Shown here: piece by piece, positions 16,860 through 26,144 of the stretch
Numbering within the stretch: position 1 is the stretch's first letter
Layout: the number at the start of each line of letters is the position of its first letter
Source of the DNA: Candidatus Acidianus copahuensis
GTDB taxonomy: Archaea > Thermoproteota > Thermoprotei_A > Sulfolobales > Sulfolobaceae
Length of the DNA: 42,516 bases
Direction: 5' to 3'
NCBI RefSeq assembly: GCF_000632495.1
Contig: NZ_JFZT01000020.1
Span: 1-42,516, forward strand
Position numbers and translations under genes: made by a program
Notes under the pieces: model-generated
The model's database searches: none
What the model was told of the DNA's origin: nothing
Seen by the model: the letters and a program-made list of their open reading frames with translations, nothing else

Positions 16860-17330
16860 ATGAAAGTTACTGTCTTCAAGGCATTACAGATGATTGGTTT
16901 TGAGAAGGTGAGACAAAGAACATTAGTAAGAGATGATATTACAATAGTTTTATCTGTAGGATTTGAAAAAAAGTGGATAGTTAGCTCTCCTGAATGGAGA
17001 CAAACGTTTTATAGTACGAGGCAACTACTTCATGGGCTCTACACTAAAGGTATTATTTGCAGAGACGAACTAGAGATTATAGGTGAGGTATTACAAGAAG
17101 CTAAAGAAGAACTTGAATATATAGATGCAGGAGAGCAAGCCAAATATTTAGAACAAATAAAAAATAAGTTTAGAAATGAAGTAATTTTACCATATATAAG
17201 GAAAAGATATGGAAATTCTTGCCCAATTTGTGGAAAAACATTTAGCACACCTCTTCAACTTTATAGACATATAAGGTCTTCAGAACATGATTGGGACGAA
17301 ATCATCATGGAAATGATCGAAAATAGTTAG
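16860..17330 (+). CDS. C2H2 zinc-finger protein
   Basis: This 156-residue protein has a single classical zinc finger near its C-terminus: C121 and C124 (CPICGKTF), H137 and H143 (RHIRSSEH). The rest is a mixed alpha/beta domain with a long charged helix (EVLQEAKEELEYIDAGEQAKYLEQI). Single C2H2 fingers of this kind occur in crenarchaeal chromosomes, plasmids and viruses, usually as putative DNA-binding proteins; the role here is unknown. The start is set by the TATA spacing. It lies 46 bases upstream of the second ParA gene, which has its own TATA-like GATTATAAAAATG. Confidence 0.78.
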   Translation: MKVTVFKALQMIGFEKVRQRTLVRDDITIVLSVGFEKKWIVSSPEWRQTFYSTRQLLHGLYTKGIICRDELEIIGEVLQEAKEELEYIDAGEQAKYLEQIKNKFRNEVILPYIRKRYGNSCPICGKTFSTPLQLYRHIRSSEHDWDEIIMEMIENS

Positions 17331-17376
17331 AAGGATTTTAATGCGATTATAAAAATGTAGCCCTATTTATCCAATT

Positions 17377-18009
17377 ATGAGGCTGTCTGTTCAAGGAATT
17401 AAAGGGGGTACTGGAAAGTCTACAATTTCTCTCCTCTTGGCTAGTAAGCTTGCTCAGAACGAACTAAAGGTTCTAGTAATAGACGCTGATAGGTTATCTT
17501 ATTTATCTAATTTAGCTAAAATAAAAGGAAATGGTATATTAGTTGATGAAGATTCACGTGAAAATATTTACGACATGCCTATAGGGGCAGGAAATATAAC
17601 TTTGATCAAGCTTGGATCAGCAGATAAAGGTAATTGGAACGCCTATAAAAAGTTCCTATCGGAAAACCAGTTTGATCATTATATAGTAGATTCCTCCGGT
17701 CTAATCAGAGATAAATTAGAAGAAGAAGCCAAAGCATTTCATTCCGTTGTCAAAGAGAAGGAAACTAAAGTATACGTTAGTACTCCAGGTAGTTTAAATA
17801 ACATTAATTTCTCTATAGGTAGAATAGAAAAACCCTCTTGGTTAATAATCAATATGGTCCCTCTAGGATATACTACTAATTCAATAGATAAATTAAATTT
17901 TGAGCGTATTCTTACAATACCGTTTATAGAAGAACTAATTTCCTTCCAAGGGAGCATTAGCGATATATTAAAACTGACAAGACCATATTATGACATAATT
18001 AAACTATAA
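17377..18009 (+). CDS. Second ParA-like P-loop ATPase
   Basis: This 210-residue protein has a deviant Walker A (KGGTGKST, residues 9-16) and LVIDADRLSYLSNL after the second strand, followed by DHYIVDSSG as the Walker B region. It is shorter and more divergent than the ParA at 14001. Its proximity to the C2H2 protein, which could be a DNA-binding partner in place of ParB, suggests a small partition-like or positioning module, possibly of plasmid origin. That pairing is inference from position only. Confidence 0.8.
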   Translation: MRLSVQGIKGGTGKSTISLLLASKLAQNELKVLVIDADRLSYLSNLAKIKGNGILVDEDSRENIYDMPIGAGNITLIKLGSADKGNWNAYKKFLSENQFDHYIVDSSGLIRDKLEEEAKAFHSVVKEKETKVYVSTPGSLNNINFSIGRIEKPSWLIINMVPLGYTTNSIDKLNFERILTIPFIEELISFQGSISDILKLTRPYYDIIKL

Positions 18010-18054
18010 TTTTTTGTTGCGTTCTAATGTAGTGTTATCAAAAGCCCCTCTTAT

Positions 18055-18515
18055 TTGAAGAAAGCTAAGGAGAGAGTCTCTAGAAGAGAGAAAGTAGAAA
18101 AACAGTTTTTGAATATTTATGTCAACAAGATGTTAACCCTCGAGAACGCAATTTTCAATGGCGATTGGAACTCTGGAGAGACGTTAATGGTCAGTCCTTT
18201 TGCTAATAGGACACTTTTTAACGATAAGCCGGTCGGCGAACTCAAGAAAAATCCTTGAATATAAGGTTAAGCAACACGTGGTTTTCTCCAAGTTATCAAC
18301 GAAAACAACACTTCGCGCGCTTGCTCTAAGTGCGGTCATCCCTTAAGGAAGCGCCTCTAGACATGCGTGTTTAAATGTCTAAGATGTGTTACGAAAATGA
18401 TAGAGGCGTTAACGCTTCTAAGAACGTAAGGAAAAGAGGGATAGAGAAAGATCAAAAAGAAGAAAAAACAAACTCTGTTTCTTTTCTATCCCAACAACGA
18501 AATGTCATTTTATAA
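18055..18515 (+). pseudogene. Decayed TnpB gene (second type)
   Basis: Pieces of a TnpB C-terminal half can be read across frame changes: RVSRREKVEKQFLNIYVNKM and FNGDWNSGETLMVSPFANRT, then after a stop near 18256 a zinc ribbon SRACSKCGHPLRKRL and TCVFKCLRC, then VNASKNVRKRG, ending at TAA 18513-18515. The CxxC pairs and the NASKNV box are typical of IS200/IS605 OrfB. Several stops and shifts make it inactive. A structured right-end-like region follows 60 bases downstream. Confidence 0.72.
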
Positions 18516-18574
18516 ATAAGGAGAAAAAGACAGAAAATCCTTGAACACTTCCACAATCACCTTTCCACTTTAAA

Positions 18575-18706
18575 TTCTGCTCCGTAGTGGATCCACCTAT
18601 TATGCCTTGAAGGACGTAACTTAGTATGGTGAGGTAGTGAGATCGCTGCTCGTAACCTCATTCCGAGCGGAAGGCATCCCATTTCGATGAAGGAAGACGT
18701 CACACT
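18575..18706 (+). mobile_element. Right-end / guide-RNA-like region of the second TnpB element (family 2)
   Basis: The block runs TTCTGCTCCGTAG, GGACGTAACTTAGTATGG, GTAGTGAGATCGCTGCTCGTAA to CATCCCATTTCGATGAAGGAAGACGTCA. The last part can fold as an imperfect hairpin, as expected for an IS200/IS605 right end. It lies just past the decayed tnpB at 18055-18515. A diverged copy in the same orientation is at 27967-28105. Conservation of a non-coding block between copies suggests a structured RNA or transposition end. Confidence 0.6.
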
Positions 18707-18757
18707 AAATTAAAAGTATCTCGAAACTTTCATAAGCTTCATAACATAATAAAAAAC

Positions 18758-19921
18758 ATGGACTTCGAATTTTCGGAAGAGGAAAGGATATTTCAAGAAA
18801 ACCTAAGGGAGTACCTACAAAAGACTCTAAGGCCTAAGATTAAACTAATCGATAATACTGGAATTCCTAGGGATTTTATAAGAGATTCCTCAAAATATGG
18901 TATTTGGGCTATGCCTGTGTCAGAGGAAGTCGGAGGACAAGGCGCCTCCTTTGTTATGACAGCTATAGCGTCTGAGGAAATAGGTAGGGCAGACTTCACT
19001 ATGGCAACCGCTGTATTTTTCCTCTTGGAAAGCGGATGGGGATATATCTTGGACAAGTACGGGAATGAAGAGTTAAGGAAGGAAGTTCTACCTAATGTAA
19101 CTTCAGGCAAATGGTTTCTAGGAATATCGTCTACCGAAGCTACTGGCGGAAGCGATATAGCTAACATAAGGACTTTAGCCACGAAGAGAGATAAAAAATA
19201 TCTTATTAATGGACAAAAGATGTACGTAAGCGGAGTTATGGAAGCAAAGGAAATGGGAGGAGGACATCTAACCCTAGTGAAAACTAACCCTCAAGCTAAA
19301 CATAAAGGAATATCAATGTTATATGTTCCGACAAATTCTCCTGGACTTAATGTCTCCAAGTTGGAGAATATGGGAAGAATGGGAATTTCCACTGGAATTA
19401 TGACATATGACAATGTAGAAGTTCCAGAAAGATATTTAGTAGGAGAGGAGAACAATGGCTTCTACTACTCTATGGATGGATTTAATCACGCTAGAGTTTT
19501 AGTCGGTGCTGCATGCCTAGGATCATCTGAGGCAATATTAGACATGGGTTTAGATTATATTAAACAGAGAGAGGCCTTTGGAAGTAAATTAAAGGATTTT
19601 CAATCAATAGCCTTTGAAGCATCTGAACTTAAAACTAGATTGGAAATGGCTAGGTTGCTAGTTTATAAGACTGCCTGGATGCTAGATCATGAGGAAAAGT
19701 ATAAAGACGATATTCCAACTTTTGCAGCAATGTCTAAATTAGTAGCGCCTCAAGTAGCATTTGACATTGTAAAGAGCGTGATGATGTGGATGGGAGCCTA
19801 TGGTTACTCTAAGGATGCAATGATCGAAATGGCTTATAGAGGAATAATGTCTTACTTAGTAGGTGCTGAGGGAGCGCTAAACGTTATGAAATTAATAATA
19901 TCAAAGAGGATCTTAATGTGA
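18758..19921 (+). CDS. Acyl-CoA dehydrogenase
   Basis: This 387-residue flavoprotein removes two hydrogens from acyl-CoA to form the 2-enoyl-CoA, passing electrons to ETF. It has the usual N-terminal helical domain, the central FAD-binding strand region (GISSTEATGGSDIANI) and the C-terminal helices (NHARVLVGAACLGSSEAILDMG, QREAFGSKLKDFQS). E371 in GAEGALNV sits where the catalytic glutamate is usually found. Chain-length preference cannot be judged. The thioesterase at 20136 on the same strand suggests a fatty-acid or CoA-ester catabolic context. Confidence 0.9.
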   Translation: MDFEFSEEERIFQENLREYLQKTLRPKIKLIDNTGIPRDFIRDSSKYGIWAMPVSEEVGGQGASFVMTAIASEEIGRADFTMATAVFFLLESGWGYILDKYGNEELRKEVLPNVTSGKWFLGISSTEATGGSDIANIRTLATKRDKKYLINGQKMYVSGVMEAKEMGGGHLTLVKTNPQAKHKGISMLYVPTNSPGLNVSKLENMGRMGISTGIMTYDNVEVPERYLVGEENNGFYYSMDGFNHARVLVGAACLGSSEAILDMGLDYIKQREAFGSKLKDFQSIAFEASELKTRLEMARLLVYKTAWMLDHEEKYKDDIPTFAAMSKLVAPQVAFDIVKSVMMWMGAYGYSKDAMIEMAYRGIMSYLVGAEGALNVMKLIISKRILM

Positions 19922-20135
19922 CTTCTTCACCTCACTGAAAAGCTACATCTTCTACTTAGGGTAATTTAAGGTTAGGGAACACATGAACCTCATTGCGGAC
20001 AAAGTAAAAAAGAGGTTAAATAAGCGTGGTAAAATCTAGTTTAATTCAGCATTATAAATATATTTTTCTGCGAAATAATCCATGAACATTAACTACATAG
20101 CAACACATAAATCATAGGTATAATCAAATTATTCT

Positions 20136-20546
20136 ATGTTGGAACTTCAAAAGAATCTTGAGAATGATCCCGTTTTTTCATACTTAGGTGGGGAACTTCT
20201 TCTTTTAGAGAAAGGCTTGTCGAAAATAAGAATTCCATATAAACCAGAACTATGTAGGAGAGGAAATGTTCTAAATGGAGGCATGATAATGACAGCTATT
20301 GATTTCGCTGGAGGACTAGCTACGCTTTCCGTAAATGATGGCATTGATCAAGTAACGCAAGAGCTTAAGGTTAACTTTCTAGAACCAATGTACAAAGGTC
20401 CTTTTGAGGTCACGGCAAAGGTAATTAGAAAAGGGAGAACGGCAGTAGTAGTGGAGATAGATTTTGTTGACTCCGAGGGGAAATTGGGAGCCAAAGGTAT
20501 AGGTACGTGGTATATAATAAGAGACAAGAAAGTGATGAAGGAATAG
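20136..20546 (+). CDS. PaaI-type hotdog thioesterase
   Basis: This 136-residue single hotdog domain is a small acyl-CoA thioesterase. The helix motif NVLNGGMIMTAIDFAGGLA with the conserved Asn, Gly and Asp is the active-site signature of the PaaI/YdiI group, and the later strand block FLEPMYKGPFEVTAKVIRKG is typical. It would hydrolyse aryl- or acyl-CoA esters in the cytoplasm, probably as a tetramer. Length is normal for the family. Confidence 0.88.
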   Translation: MLELQKNLENDPVFSYLGGELLLLEKGLSKIRIPYKPELCRRGNVLNGGMIMTAIDFAGGLATLSVNDGIDQVTQELKVNFLEPMYKGPFEVTAKVIRKGRTAVVVEIDFVDSEGKLGAKGIGTWYIIRDKKVMKE

Positions 20547-20585
20547 ATATATACCTTTTTATTTTGGCTTTCTAAGTTTTGTATT

Positions 20586-20843
20586 ATGCAGAAAGCTGAT
20601 GAACTCATAAAAGAGGCTGATGAACTGCTCAAACAAGGGAAAGGAGATCAGGCGTTAGCGAAGGCTAATCAGGCTATTCTTTTAATGCTTCAAGAGAAAG
20701 TTGAAATTCCCCCAGCTCCAATTTTCCTTCTCCCTCGAGAAGAAGATCCTTCACTTGTCATTGGGTTAGTTAAGAGATTGCTAGAAGACTATAGAAAGGA
20801 AGCAAAGGAAAATAAAGAAAGAGAGAGAGGAAAAAAAGATTAA
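20586..20843 (+). CDS. Small helical protein, function unknown
   Basis: The product has 85 residues: an N-terminal pair of amphipathic helices (ADELIKEADELLKQGKGDQA, LAKANQAILLML) like a single TPR- or HEPN-like hairpin, a proline-rich linker (EIPPAPIFLLPREEDPS), and a highly charged C-terminal helix (KEAKENKERERGKKD). I do not recognise the family. It follows the thioesterase by 39 bases but has TATA-like sequence in the gap, so cotranscription is uncertain. Confidence 0.65.
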   Translation: MQKADELIKEADELLKQGKGDQALAKANQAILLMLQEKVEIPPAPIFLLPREEDPSLVIGLVKRLLEDYRKEAKENKERERGKKD

Positions 20844-21194
20844 GTGAATCACTTACTTTTTTGGTTGTTTGAAAACTTCATGATATAGACCATCCGCTCA
20901 TTACTAAAAGGAATTCAACTTTTGCATATTCGTATCTCTAAACCCTTGTATAATAAGAAATAGGGTAAAGTAGTAACTTAAGTTCCATCCTTCTATGGGC
21001 TTAATATCATTTACCAAATAGTCAATCAGGATCAATTTGGATATAGCAATAAAGATATAGATAAGGGAAAAAATTGTATCTATAAGCTTTATACGTATAA
21101 GGGCTGTCTACTGTCATCCGTGTGTTTAATTTTCCTCTTCAAGATATATATTTAATTAAATTTTTAACTAATATTTTAAAAAAAAAGATAACTT
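20844..21194. other. Convergent gap before tricorn gene, no gene seen
   Basis: I see no coding frame or strong structure. AT-rich T-tracts near 21140-21180 may end the tricorn transcript. Confidence 0.4.
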
Positions 21195-24100
21195 TTACTT
21201 CTTTTCGAGATTAGCTAGTGCTATTTCTATTGCTTTATCTAGTTGTGGATCCTTGTCTAAAGCGTAATCCTGGGGAGTAATATCTACATCTACGTCAGGC
21301 TCAACTCCGTGATTTTCTATACATAGACCAATATCATACATGTGAACAGCAAACTCTGGTTGGGACACCATTGTACCGTCTATAAGTTTATGTCTTCCAG
21401 ATATTCCAACTACGCCTCCCCATGTTCTCTTTCCGATTAAAGTCCCAAGCTTAAATTGCTTGAACATAAAAGAGAATAAATCTCCATCAGATCCAGCATT
21501 TTCGTTAGTTATAGCTACTGTAACTTTAGGTACAGAGTATTCGGGGAACGGAATACTCTTTCCATTTCTAGGAACTATGAATCCCACTGATCTCATAAGG
21601 AGTCTTTGAAGCAAAACACCAGATATGTAACCTCCTCCATTGTATCTAACGTCAATAATCAGTCCACTTTTGTAAAACTCCGATATAAAAGATCTGTAAA
21701 ACTCTGCAAAACCCTCAGGTCCCATATTAGGTATGTGAATGTATCCTACTTGGCCTTGTGTTTTCTGGTGTACATATTTCCTGTTCTTCTCTACCCAATC
21801 TCTGTATACTATCCTTTTCTCATCGTTTAAAGTTCTTACAGTTACTTCTCTTTTCTGACCGCTCTTTGTTATGACAGAGAGGATTACTTGGGTTCCGGAC
21901 TTATTTACTAGGAGAGATTGGGGATTAACATTTTCTCCTAGCTTTACACCGTCTATTGCTATGATACAGTCTCCTTCCTCAAGGTTAACTCCTGCCTCCT
22001 TAAGAGGTGATTTTTCTCCATCATTAGCTGGATCACCCTCAAATATTTTAGTTATAGTATAGCACTCTCCATTGAATTCGAGCGATGCCCCTAGGCTACC
22101 AACAGGGTATGGTATAGGTGTATCAAAGTCAGTTGGAATTTCATATGAATGAGATGTTCTGGTCTCACCAATCATCTCCTTAAGGAGATCTGAGAGTTCA
22201 TATCTAGTCCCTACTTTATGGATTAGTTCCTTATACTTTTCCTTAATTTTATACCAGTTTATACTATCAAAATCTTTTCTCCAGTAGTTCTCTTCCATTA
22301 ATCTCCAGGTCTCATTAAACATTTGTTCCCATTCCATCCGAGGATCCGTGATGAGTTTAACTCTACTTAAATCAATAACTCCAGTTTTTCTATCTGGATT
22401 AGGAGGAACGTTCTGTTCTGGTTTAGACGATACTTCTAGAAATCTAATTGAATCTCCCTGTTTAACTAAAATTTTTGTACCATCAAAGGAAAGAACAAAA
22501 GCATTTACGTTGTCTAAAAATACATCCTTTGACATTGTGTTAAAGTCAAAGAAGTCGATCCTTTCTTTTACCTCTTCTCTTGACTTCAACATTCCTTGTA
22601 TCGGAGCTATAGCCATGAATACTCTGCCTTTCGCTCCAGCTATAGCAACATAGTTATCTCCATCTAGAGGAAACGGAGTAACTCTTTCCTGTATACCGTC
22701 AACCTCCACTTCTTGCTTACATTCAATGTTTTCAATCGGTTGGTTAAATGGAGAGTAACAATTTGATAATGGTACAATATAGGGTTTAACAGCCTTTGGA
22801 AAACTCATATTAAGAAATATCGGATCTTGCATCGGATCTAGATTTCTCGAGGAGAGGAAGTAAAGGTATTTTCCCTCAGGGTCAAACGCAGGAGAGAAAT
22901 CTATAGAATACCCGGATGTTACTTTGACTGGCTTTCCATTTATTGAGCAAATCCTTATAGAACTAGTTCCAGGTGACTCTGGGAACGAATAGGCAAACCA
23001 TGAATTGTTTGGGTGCCATGAAATCTGAGAAATTATGCCATATTCTGATGAATCAATTAACTTCTCCGTTAAGCTCCCTAAGTCCAGAAGCCAAAGTTCT
23101 AGTTTATTGTTGGAAATCAACACTTTTTTGCCATCAGGTGATATAGAGATTTGCTCTATTCTTCCAAAATCCTTATCTATTATTGTTGATCTGTTTGGGT
23201 CTAACCTGACTAGCCTATCATATCCCCTTTCGTCACTTACTGCAATTATTCCGCCATCGTTTAATACCCTAACAAGCTTATATCTTACTCCTTGCCTTTC
23301 TCCAAGTTGAACAGCGGGACCACTCCAAGGTCTCAGAAGAAATGGTCTTCCTCTTACTGAAACTGAAATCATATCGCCATTTGTGGAAAAATCATCAATC
23401 TTTATGTCAACAAACTTTTGTTGGGCTTTCCTTCTGTCTGTTTGAACGTCAATTTCAAGTTGTTTAGTCTCTCCATCAAAGAGGTAAATTTCTCCTCCTG
23501 ATTGCATCACTATTCTCTTTCCGTCAGAATTTGCGTTCCTAGCCCCAAAATTGGTGAAATCCGAATGTTTCCTCAGATCTTTGCCTTCCAAATCCACAGA
23601 ATAAAGATTCCCTATTCCCTCATGTTCAGATATGAAAAAAACTCTCTCCCCCACTATCATTGGCCAAGAGACGTTACCTTCAAGCGATACAAATCTGGAG
23701 AACGTCTTTCCTCCATCTTTTGATATCCATAATTCTCCCTTTCTACCTCCCTTATATCCTTTCCAAAAAGGAAGATCTTGATAACCCCTACCTATTATGA
23801 TTACGTTATCTTTCCAGAACACGCTTGAAACGTTTCCAAATGGGAGCCTCTTAAACGAGTTCGTGTTAACGTTAACTTCATAAAGTTCAGTCCAATAACT
23901 AAAAGGTGTTTGATAGTCAGTTATAACTAGAACAGTGTTATTATCCCTCCATCCTGCTGCAAATGTAGTTGGTCTACCAAAAAAAGTCACTCTTTTAGGT
24001 TCACCACCAGATGATGGCATGACGTAAACTTCTGAAATTCCTTTTCCATCCTTGAGTTGGATTAAAGTAAAGGCGATGTTCTTCCCATCTGGACTAAATC

Positions 24101-24239
24101 TAGGTCTTATAGCAACTCCTAATCCTGAAGTAAGTCTTTCATATTTAGGATCGTTAATTTGGGAGATCCAAATGTCATCATCAGTTGTAAACGCTATTTT
24201 ATCATTATGTATGGCTGGGAAAATCTTGTATGTTTTCAT
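21195..24239 (-). CDS. tri: Tricorn protease
   Basis: This 1014-residue cytosolic serine protease acts downstream of the proteasome, cutting oligopeptides into small di- to tetrapeptides inside a large hexamer-based shell. The first two-thirds holds two beta-propellers with repeated WD-like strands (FSPDGKNIAFTL, ISPDGKKVLIS, FDPEGKYLYFLSS). A helical C1 domain, a PDZ domain (ASLEFNGECYTITKIFEGDP) and the C2 catalytic domain follow. The catalytic residues are in place: H697 (TSHSYE), S917 and D918 (AGSDGDLF) and E975 (CIENHG), with the same spacing as in the Thermoplasma enzyme. Length is slightly below the usual 1030-1070. Aminopeptidase partners are not adjacent. Confidence 0.93.
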   Translation of the reverse strand: MKTYKIFPAIHNDKIAFTTDDDIWISQINDPKYERLTSGLGVAIRPRFSPDGKNIAFTLIQLKDGKGISEVYVMPSSGGEPKRVTFFGRPTTFAAGWRDNNTVLVITDYQTPFSYWTELYEVNVNTNSFKRLPFGNVSSVFWKDNVIIIGRGYQDLPFWKGYKGGRKGELWISKDGGKTFSRFVSLEGNVSWPMIVGERVFFISEHEGIGNLYSVDLEGKDLRKHSDFTNFGARNANSDGKRIVMQSGGEIYLFDGETKQLEIDVQTDRRKAQQKFVDIKIDDFSTNGDMISVSVRGRPFLLRPWSGPAVQLGERQGVRYKLVRVLNDGGIIAVSDERGYDRLVRLDPNRSTIIDKDFGRIEQISISPDGKKVLISNNKLELWLLDLGSLTEKLIDSSEYGIISQISWHPNNSWFAYSFPESPGTSSIRICSINGKPVKVTSGYSIDFSPAFDPEGKYLYFLSSRNLDPMQDPIFLNMSFPKAVKPYIVPLSNCYSPFNQPIENIECKQEVEVDGIQERVTPFPLDGDNYVAIAGAKGRVFMAIAPIQGMLKSREEVKERIDFFDFNTMSKDVFLDNVNAFVLSFDGTKILVKQGDSIRFLEVSSKPEQNVPPNPDRKTGVIDLSRVKLITDPRMEWEQMFNETWRLMEENYWRKDFDSINWYKIKEKYKELIHKVGTRYELSDLLKEMIGETRTSHSYEIPTDFDTPIPYPVGSLGASLEFNGECYTITKIFEGDPANDGEKSPLKEAGVNLEEGDCIIAIDGVKLGENVNPQSLLVNKSGTQVILSVITKSGQKREVTVRTLNDEKRIVYRDWVEKNRKYVHQKTQGQVGYIHIPNMGPEGFAEFYRSFISEFYKSGLIIDVRYNGGGYISGVLLQRLLMRSVGFIVPRNGKSIPFPEYSVPKVTVAITNENAGSDGDLFSFMFKQFKLGTLIGKRTWGGVVGISGRHKLIDGTMVSQPEFAVHMYDIGLCIENHGVEPDVDVDITPQDYALDKDPQLDKAIEIALANLEKK

Positions 24240-24378
24240 ACAATGACTATTCCATTGAAGCTTTTAAGATGATCGAAACATAAGTCTAAATTAAAGATAA
24301 AATAAATATGAACTTTACAGAAGTTTAATAGGAAAAATATTTGGAAAGGATTTATTTGGATATAATTAATTTAGACAT

Positions 24379-24807
24379 GTGCTAAAGGACATCGTGTTTC
24401 CATTAGTATTAATTGTATTAGTTCTATCTCTTATCTTTGCATCATACATTAGCTCATATATGATTAGACCTAGGATTAATATATCTGCATTGCTTAGTTT
24501 AGACTACGTTATTGTTAAGATAAAGGTAAATATTTCAAGTATACTAAATGATTATCTTAAAGTTTTTGTTGTATCCTTCAAAGTTTTAAATTATAGTACG
24601 AAGGAGAACATTTGTATAGTTGACTTCTCTGGAACAAAGACCTATAGTTTCTATGTTAAATTACCTCAGACTGTTTTAGAGAAGATAGAGTCACAAATTC
24701 CTGCAAGCGAGACTTTTCAAATATCTATAATTGAGGTGGTTCATTCAAGTGTTGGTACAGAAGTAGTTAAAACTCTTCAAGTTCATGGAGAATTAAAGGA
24801 TTCATGA
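24379..24807 (+). CDS. Membrane-anchored protein of unknown function
   Basis: This 142-residue protein starts with GTG. An N-terminal hydrophobic helix (about residues 5-28, DIVFPLVLIVLVLSLIFASY) is followed by a beta-rich domain (RINISALLSLDYVIVKIKV, FVVSFKVLNYS), most likely facing outside the cell. The domain resembles the general pattern of archaeal pilin-like or LEA-like exoplasmic domains, but no family is recognised. It is divergent from the tricorn gene with a 139-base gap. Confidence 0.6.
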   Translation: MLKDIVFPLVLIVLVLSLIFASYISSYMIRPRINISALLSLDYVIVKIKVNISSILNDYLKVFVVSFKVLNYSTKENICIVDFSGTKTYSFYVKLPQTVLEKIESQIPASETFQISIIEVVHSSVGTEVVKTLQVHGELKDS

Positions 24808-24886
24808 TGTAGATCAATAGTTTCATGCTTTCTCTATATATCTAGCGTGAAGGTATACAGAAACTTTATCTCATAATCTCGCTATC

Positions 24887-24915
24887 TGACCTCCTCCCCG
24901 CTCTAAAGAGCGAGG
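24887..24915 (-). mobile_element. Solo right end of family 1, directly after ahbD
   Basis: The minus strand reads CCTCGCTCTTTAGAGCGGGG then AGGAGGTCA, identical over 29 bases to the right end at 878-906. There is no tnpB beside it. It begins two bases after the ahbD stop codon, in the same orientation, so it would be transcribed as the 3' end of the ahbD mRNA. Confidence 0.65.
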
Positions 24916-24917
24916 CT

Positions 24918-26015
24918 TTAAGTTGTAAAGTACGGGCATAATGGATCTTCTGCGAATGGATCTTTAGATAAGGTGTAAGCTCTAGCTCTAGAACCACCAC
25001 AAATAATCGAGAATTCACATTTTCCACATCTTCCTCCCATTTTCTCTTCTCTAATTTTCTTTAAAATTGGATTCTCTCTATATATGGAAAGAAGGGATTT
25101 TTCTCTAATGTTTCCAAGCCTTAATGGAAGGAAGCCACTTGGATAGACGTCGCCATTATATGAAATAAATATAATTCCTGATCCGTCCCTGGTAGGTAAT
25201 GTTGACTTTTGGGGAGGATTTATAGGATTTCCTTGAAGAGAACGTAATTCATTTATCATTTTTATATAAGTTGGACTTTCGTAAGTTTTTCCTTCAGATC
25301 TTTCAAGTAACGCCCTTCTAAAGAAGGGTGCCTCTACTGTTCTTACAGCTATACCATAAGTTGTCACATCTACTAAAAACTGAATTACATCCATATAGTT
25401 GGAATAATCTATATCTAACGAATACTTACCTCTTCCAACTGGTATTAAGAAAAAGACTTCCCATACTTTCACTCCTAATTCTTTTAGTAATTTTACCATC
25501 CTAGGTAATTCTGTAAAAGATTCTCTCCATATTACTGTATTTATCTGAACACCAAGACCAACTTCTACACCTCTTTTAGCACTTTGAATTGCATAGTTGA
25601 AGTTTCCATAACCCCTTAATTTATCGTGAGTTTCTGATGTAGCTCCGTCTATGCTTATGGATATGGAAGATGCTCCAGCCTTTTTAAGAAGATCAATTTT
25701 TTCAATTAAACTCTTTGAGGGGGCTGGAGCGACTGATGGTATTAGTCCCAAGGATCTTGAAAACGAGATAAGCTCAATTAAATCGTCCCTGATTAGAGGA
25801 TCTCCTCCAGTGAATATAACTACAGTTCTCGGAGGAAGTTCCCTCAGGAAATTCTTAGCCTCTTCTGTTGTTAGTTCATCCGGGAGACGAGAGGTAAGAG
25901 AGTTTGCTCTGCAATGAAGGCATGTAAGTGGACATGCCTTTGTCATCTCCCAAAAGACTAAATGTGGAGCATCGCTAAACATAGGTAGATTTTGAAAGAG
26001 AGTAATAAATTGCAT
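24918..26015 (-). CDS. ahbD: Radical SAM haem synthase-like protein
   Basis: This 365-residue radical SAM enzyme has the SAM-cluster motif C28xxxC32xxC35 (ACPLTCLHC) preceded by PHLVFWEMTK, and a C-terminal SPASM-like cysteine set (GRCGKCEFSIICGGSRARAY, DPLCPYF). This matches AhbD, which decarboxylates the two propionates of iron-coproporphyrin III to give haem b in the siroheme-dependent pathway. The gene is divergent from ahbC, its usual partner. Related peptide-maturing SPASM enzymes share these motifs, so the assignment rests partly on the neighbouring ahbC. The stop is followed within two bases by a transposon right-end hairpin. Confidence 0.8.
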   Translation of the reverse strand: MQFITLFQNLPMFSDAPHLVFWEMTKACPLTCLHCRANSLTSRLPDELTTEEAKNFLRELPPRTVVIFTGGDPLIRDDLIELISFSRSLGLIPSVAPAPSKSLIEKIDLLKKAGASSISISIDGATSETHDKLRGYGNFNYAIQSAKRGVEVGLGVQINTVIWRESFTELPRMVKLLKELGVKVWEVFFLIPVGRGKYSLDIDYSNYMDVIQFLVDVTTYGIAVRTVEAPFFRRALLERSEGKTYESPTYIKMINELRSLQGNPINPPQKSTLPTRDGSGIIFISYNGDVYPSGFLPLRLGNIREKSLLSIYRENPILKKIREEKMGGRCGKCEFSIICGGSRARAYTLSKDPFAEDPLCPYFTT

Positions 26016-26144
26016 TCATAGTTTAATGCGCCTTTTTCTTAATTAACACGGTTTAACGTAAAGACGTTTGTTTTACCCTGTTAAAGAATTTAACATCATT
26101 TATAAGTAAACCTTCTTTAATTTGTCTAAGGAAAATCTATCGTT

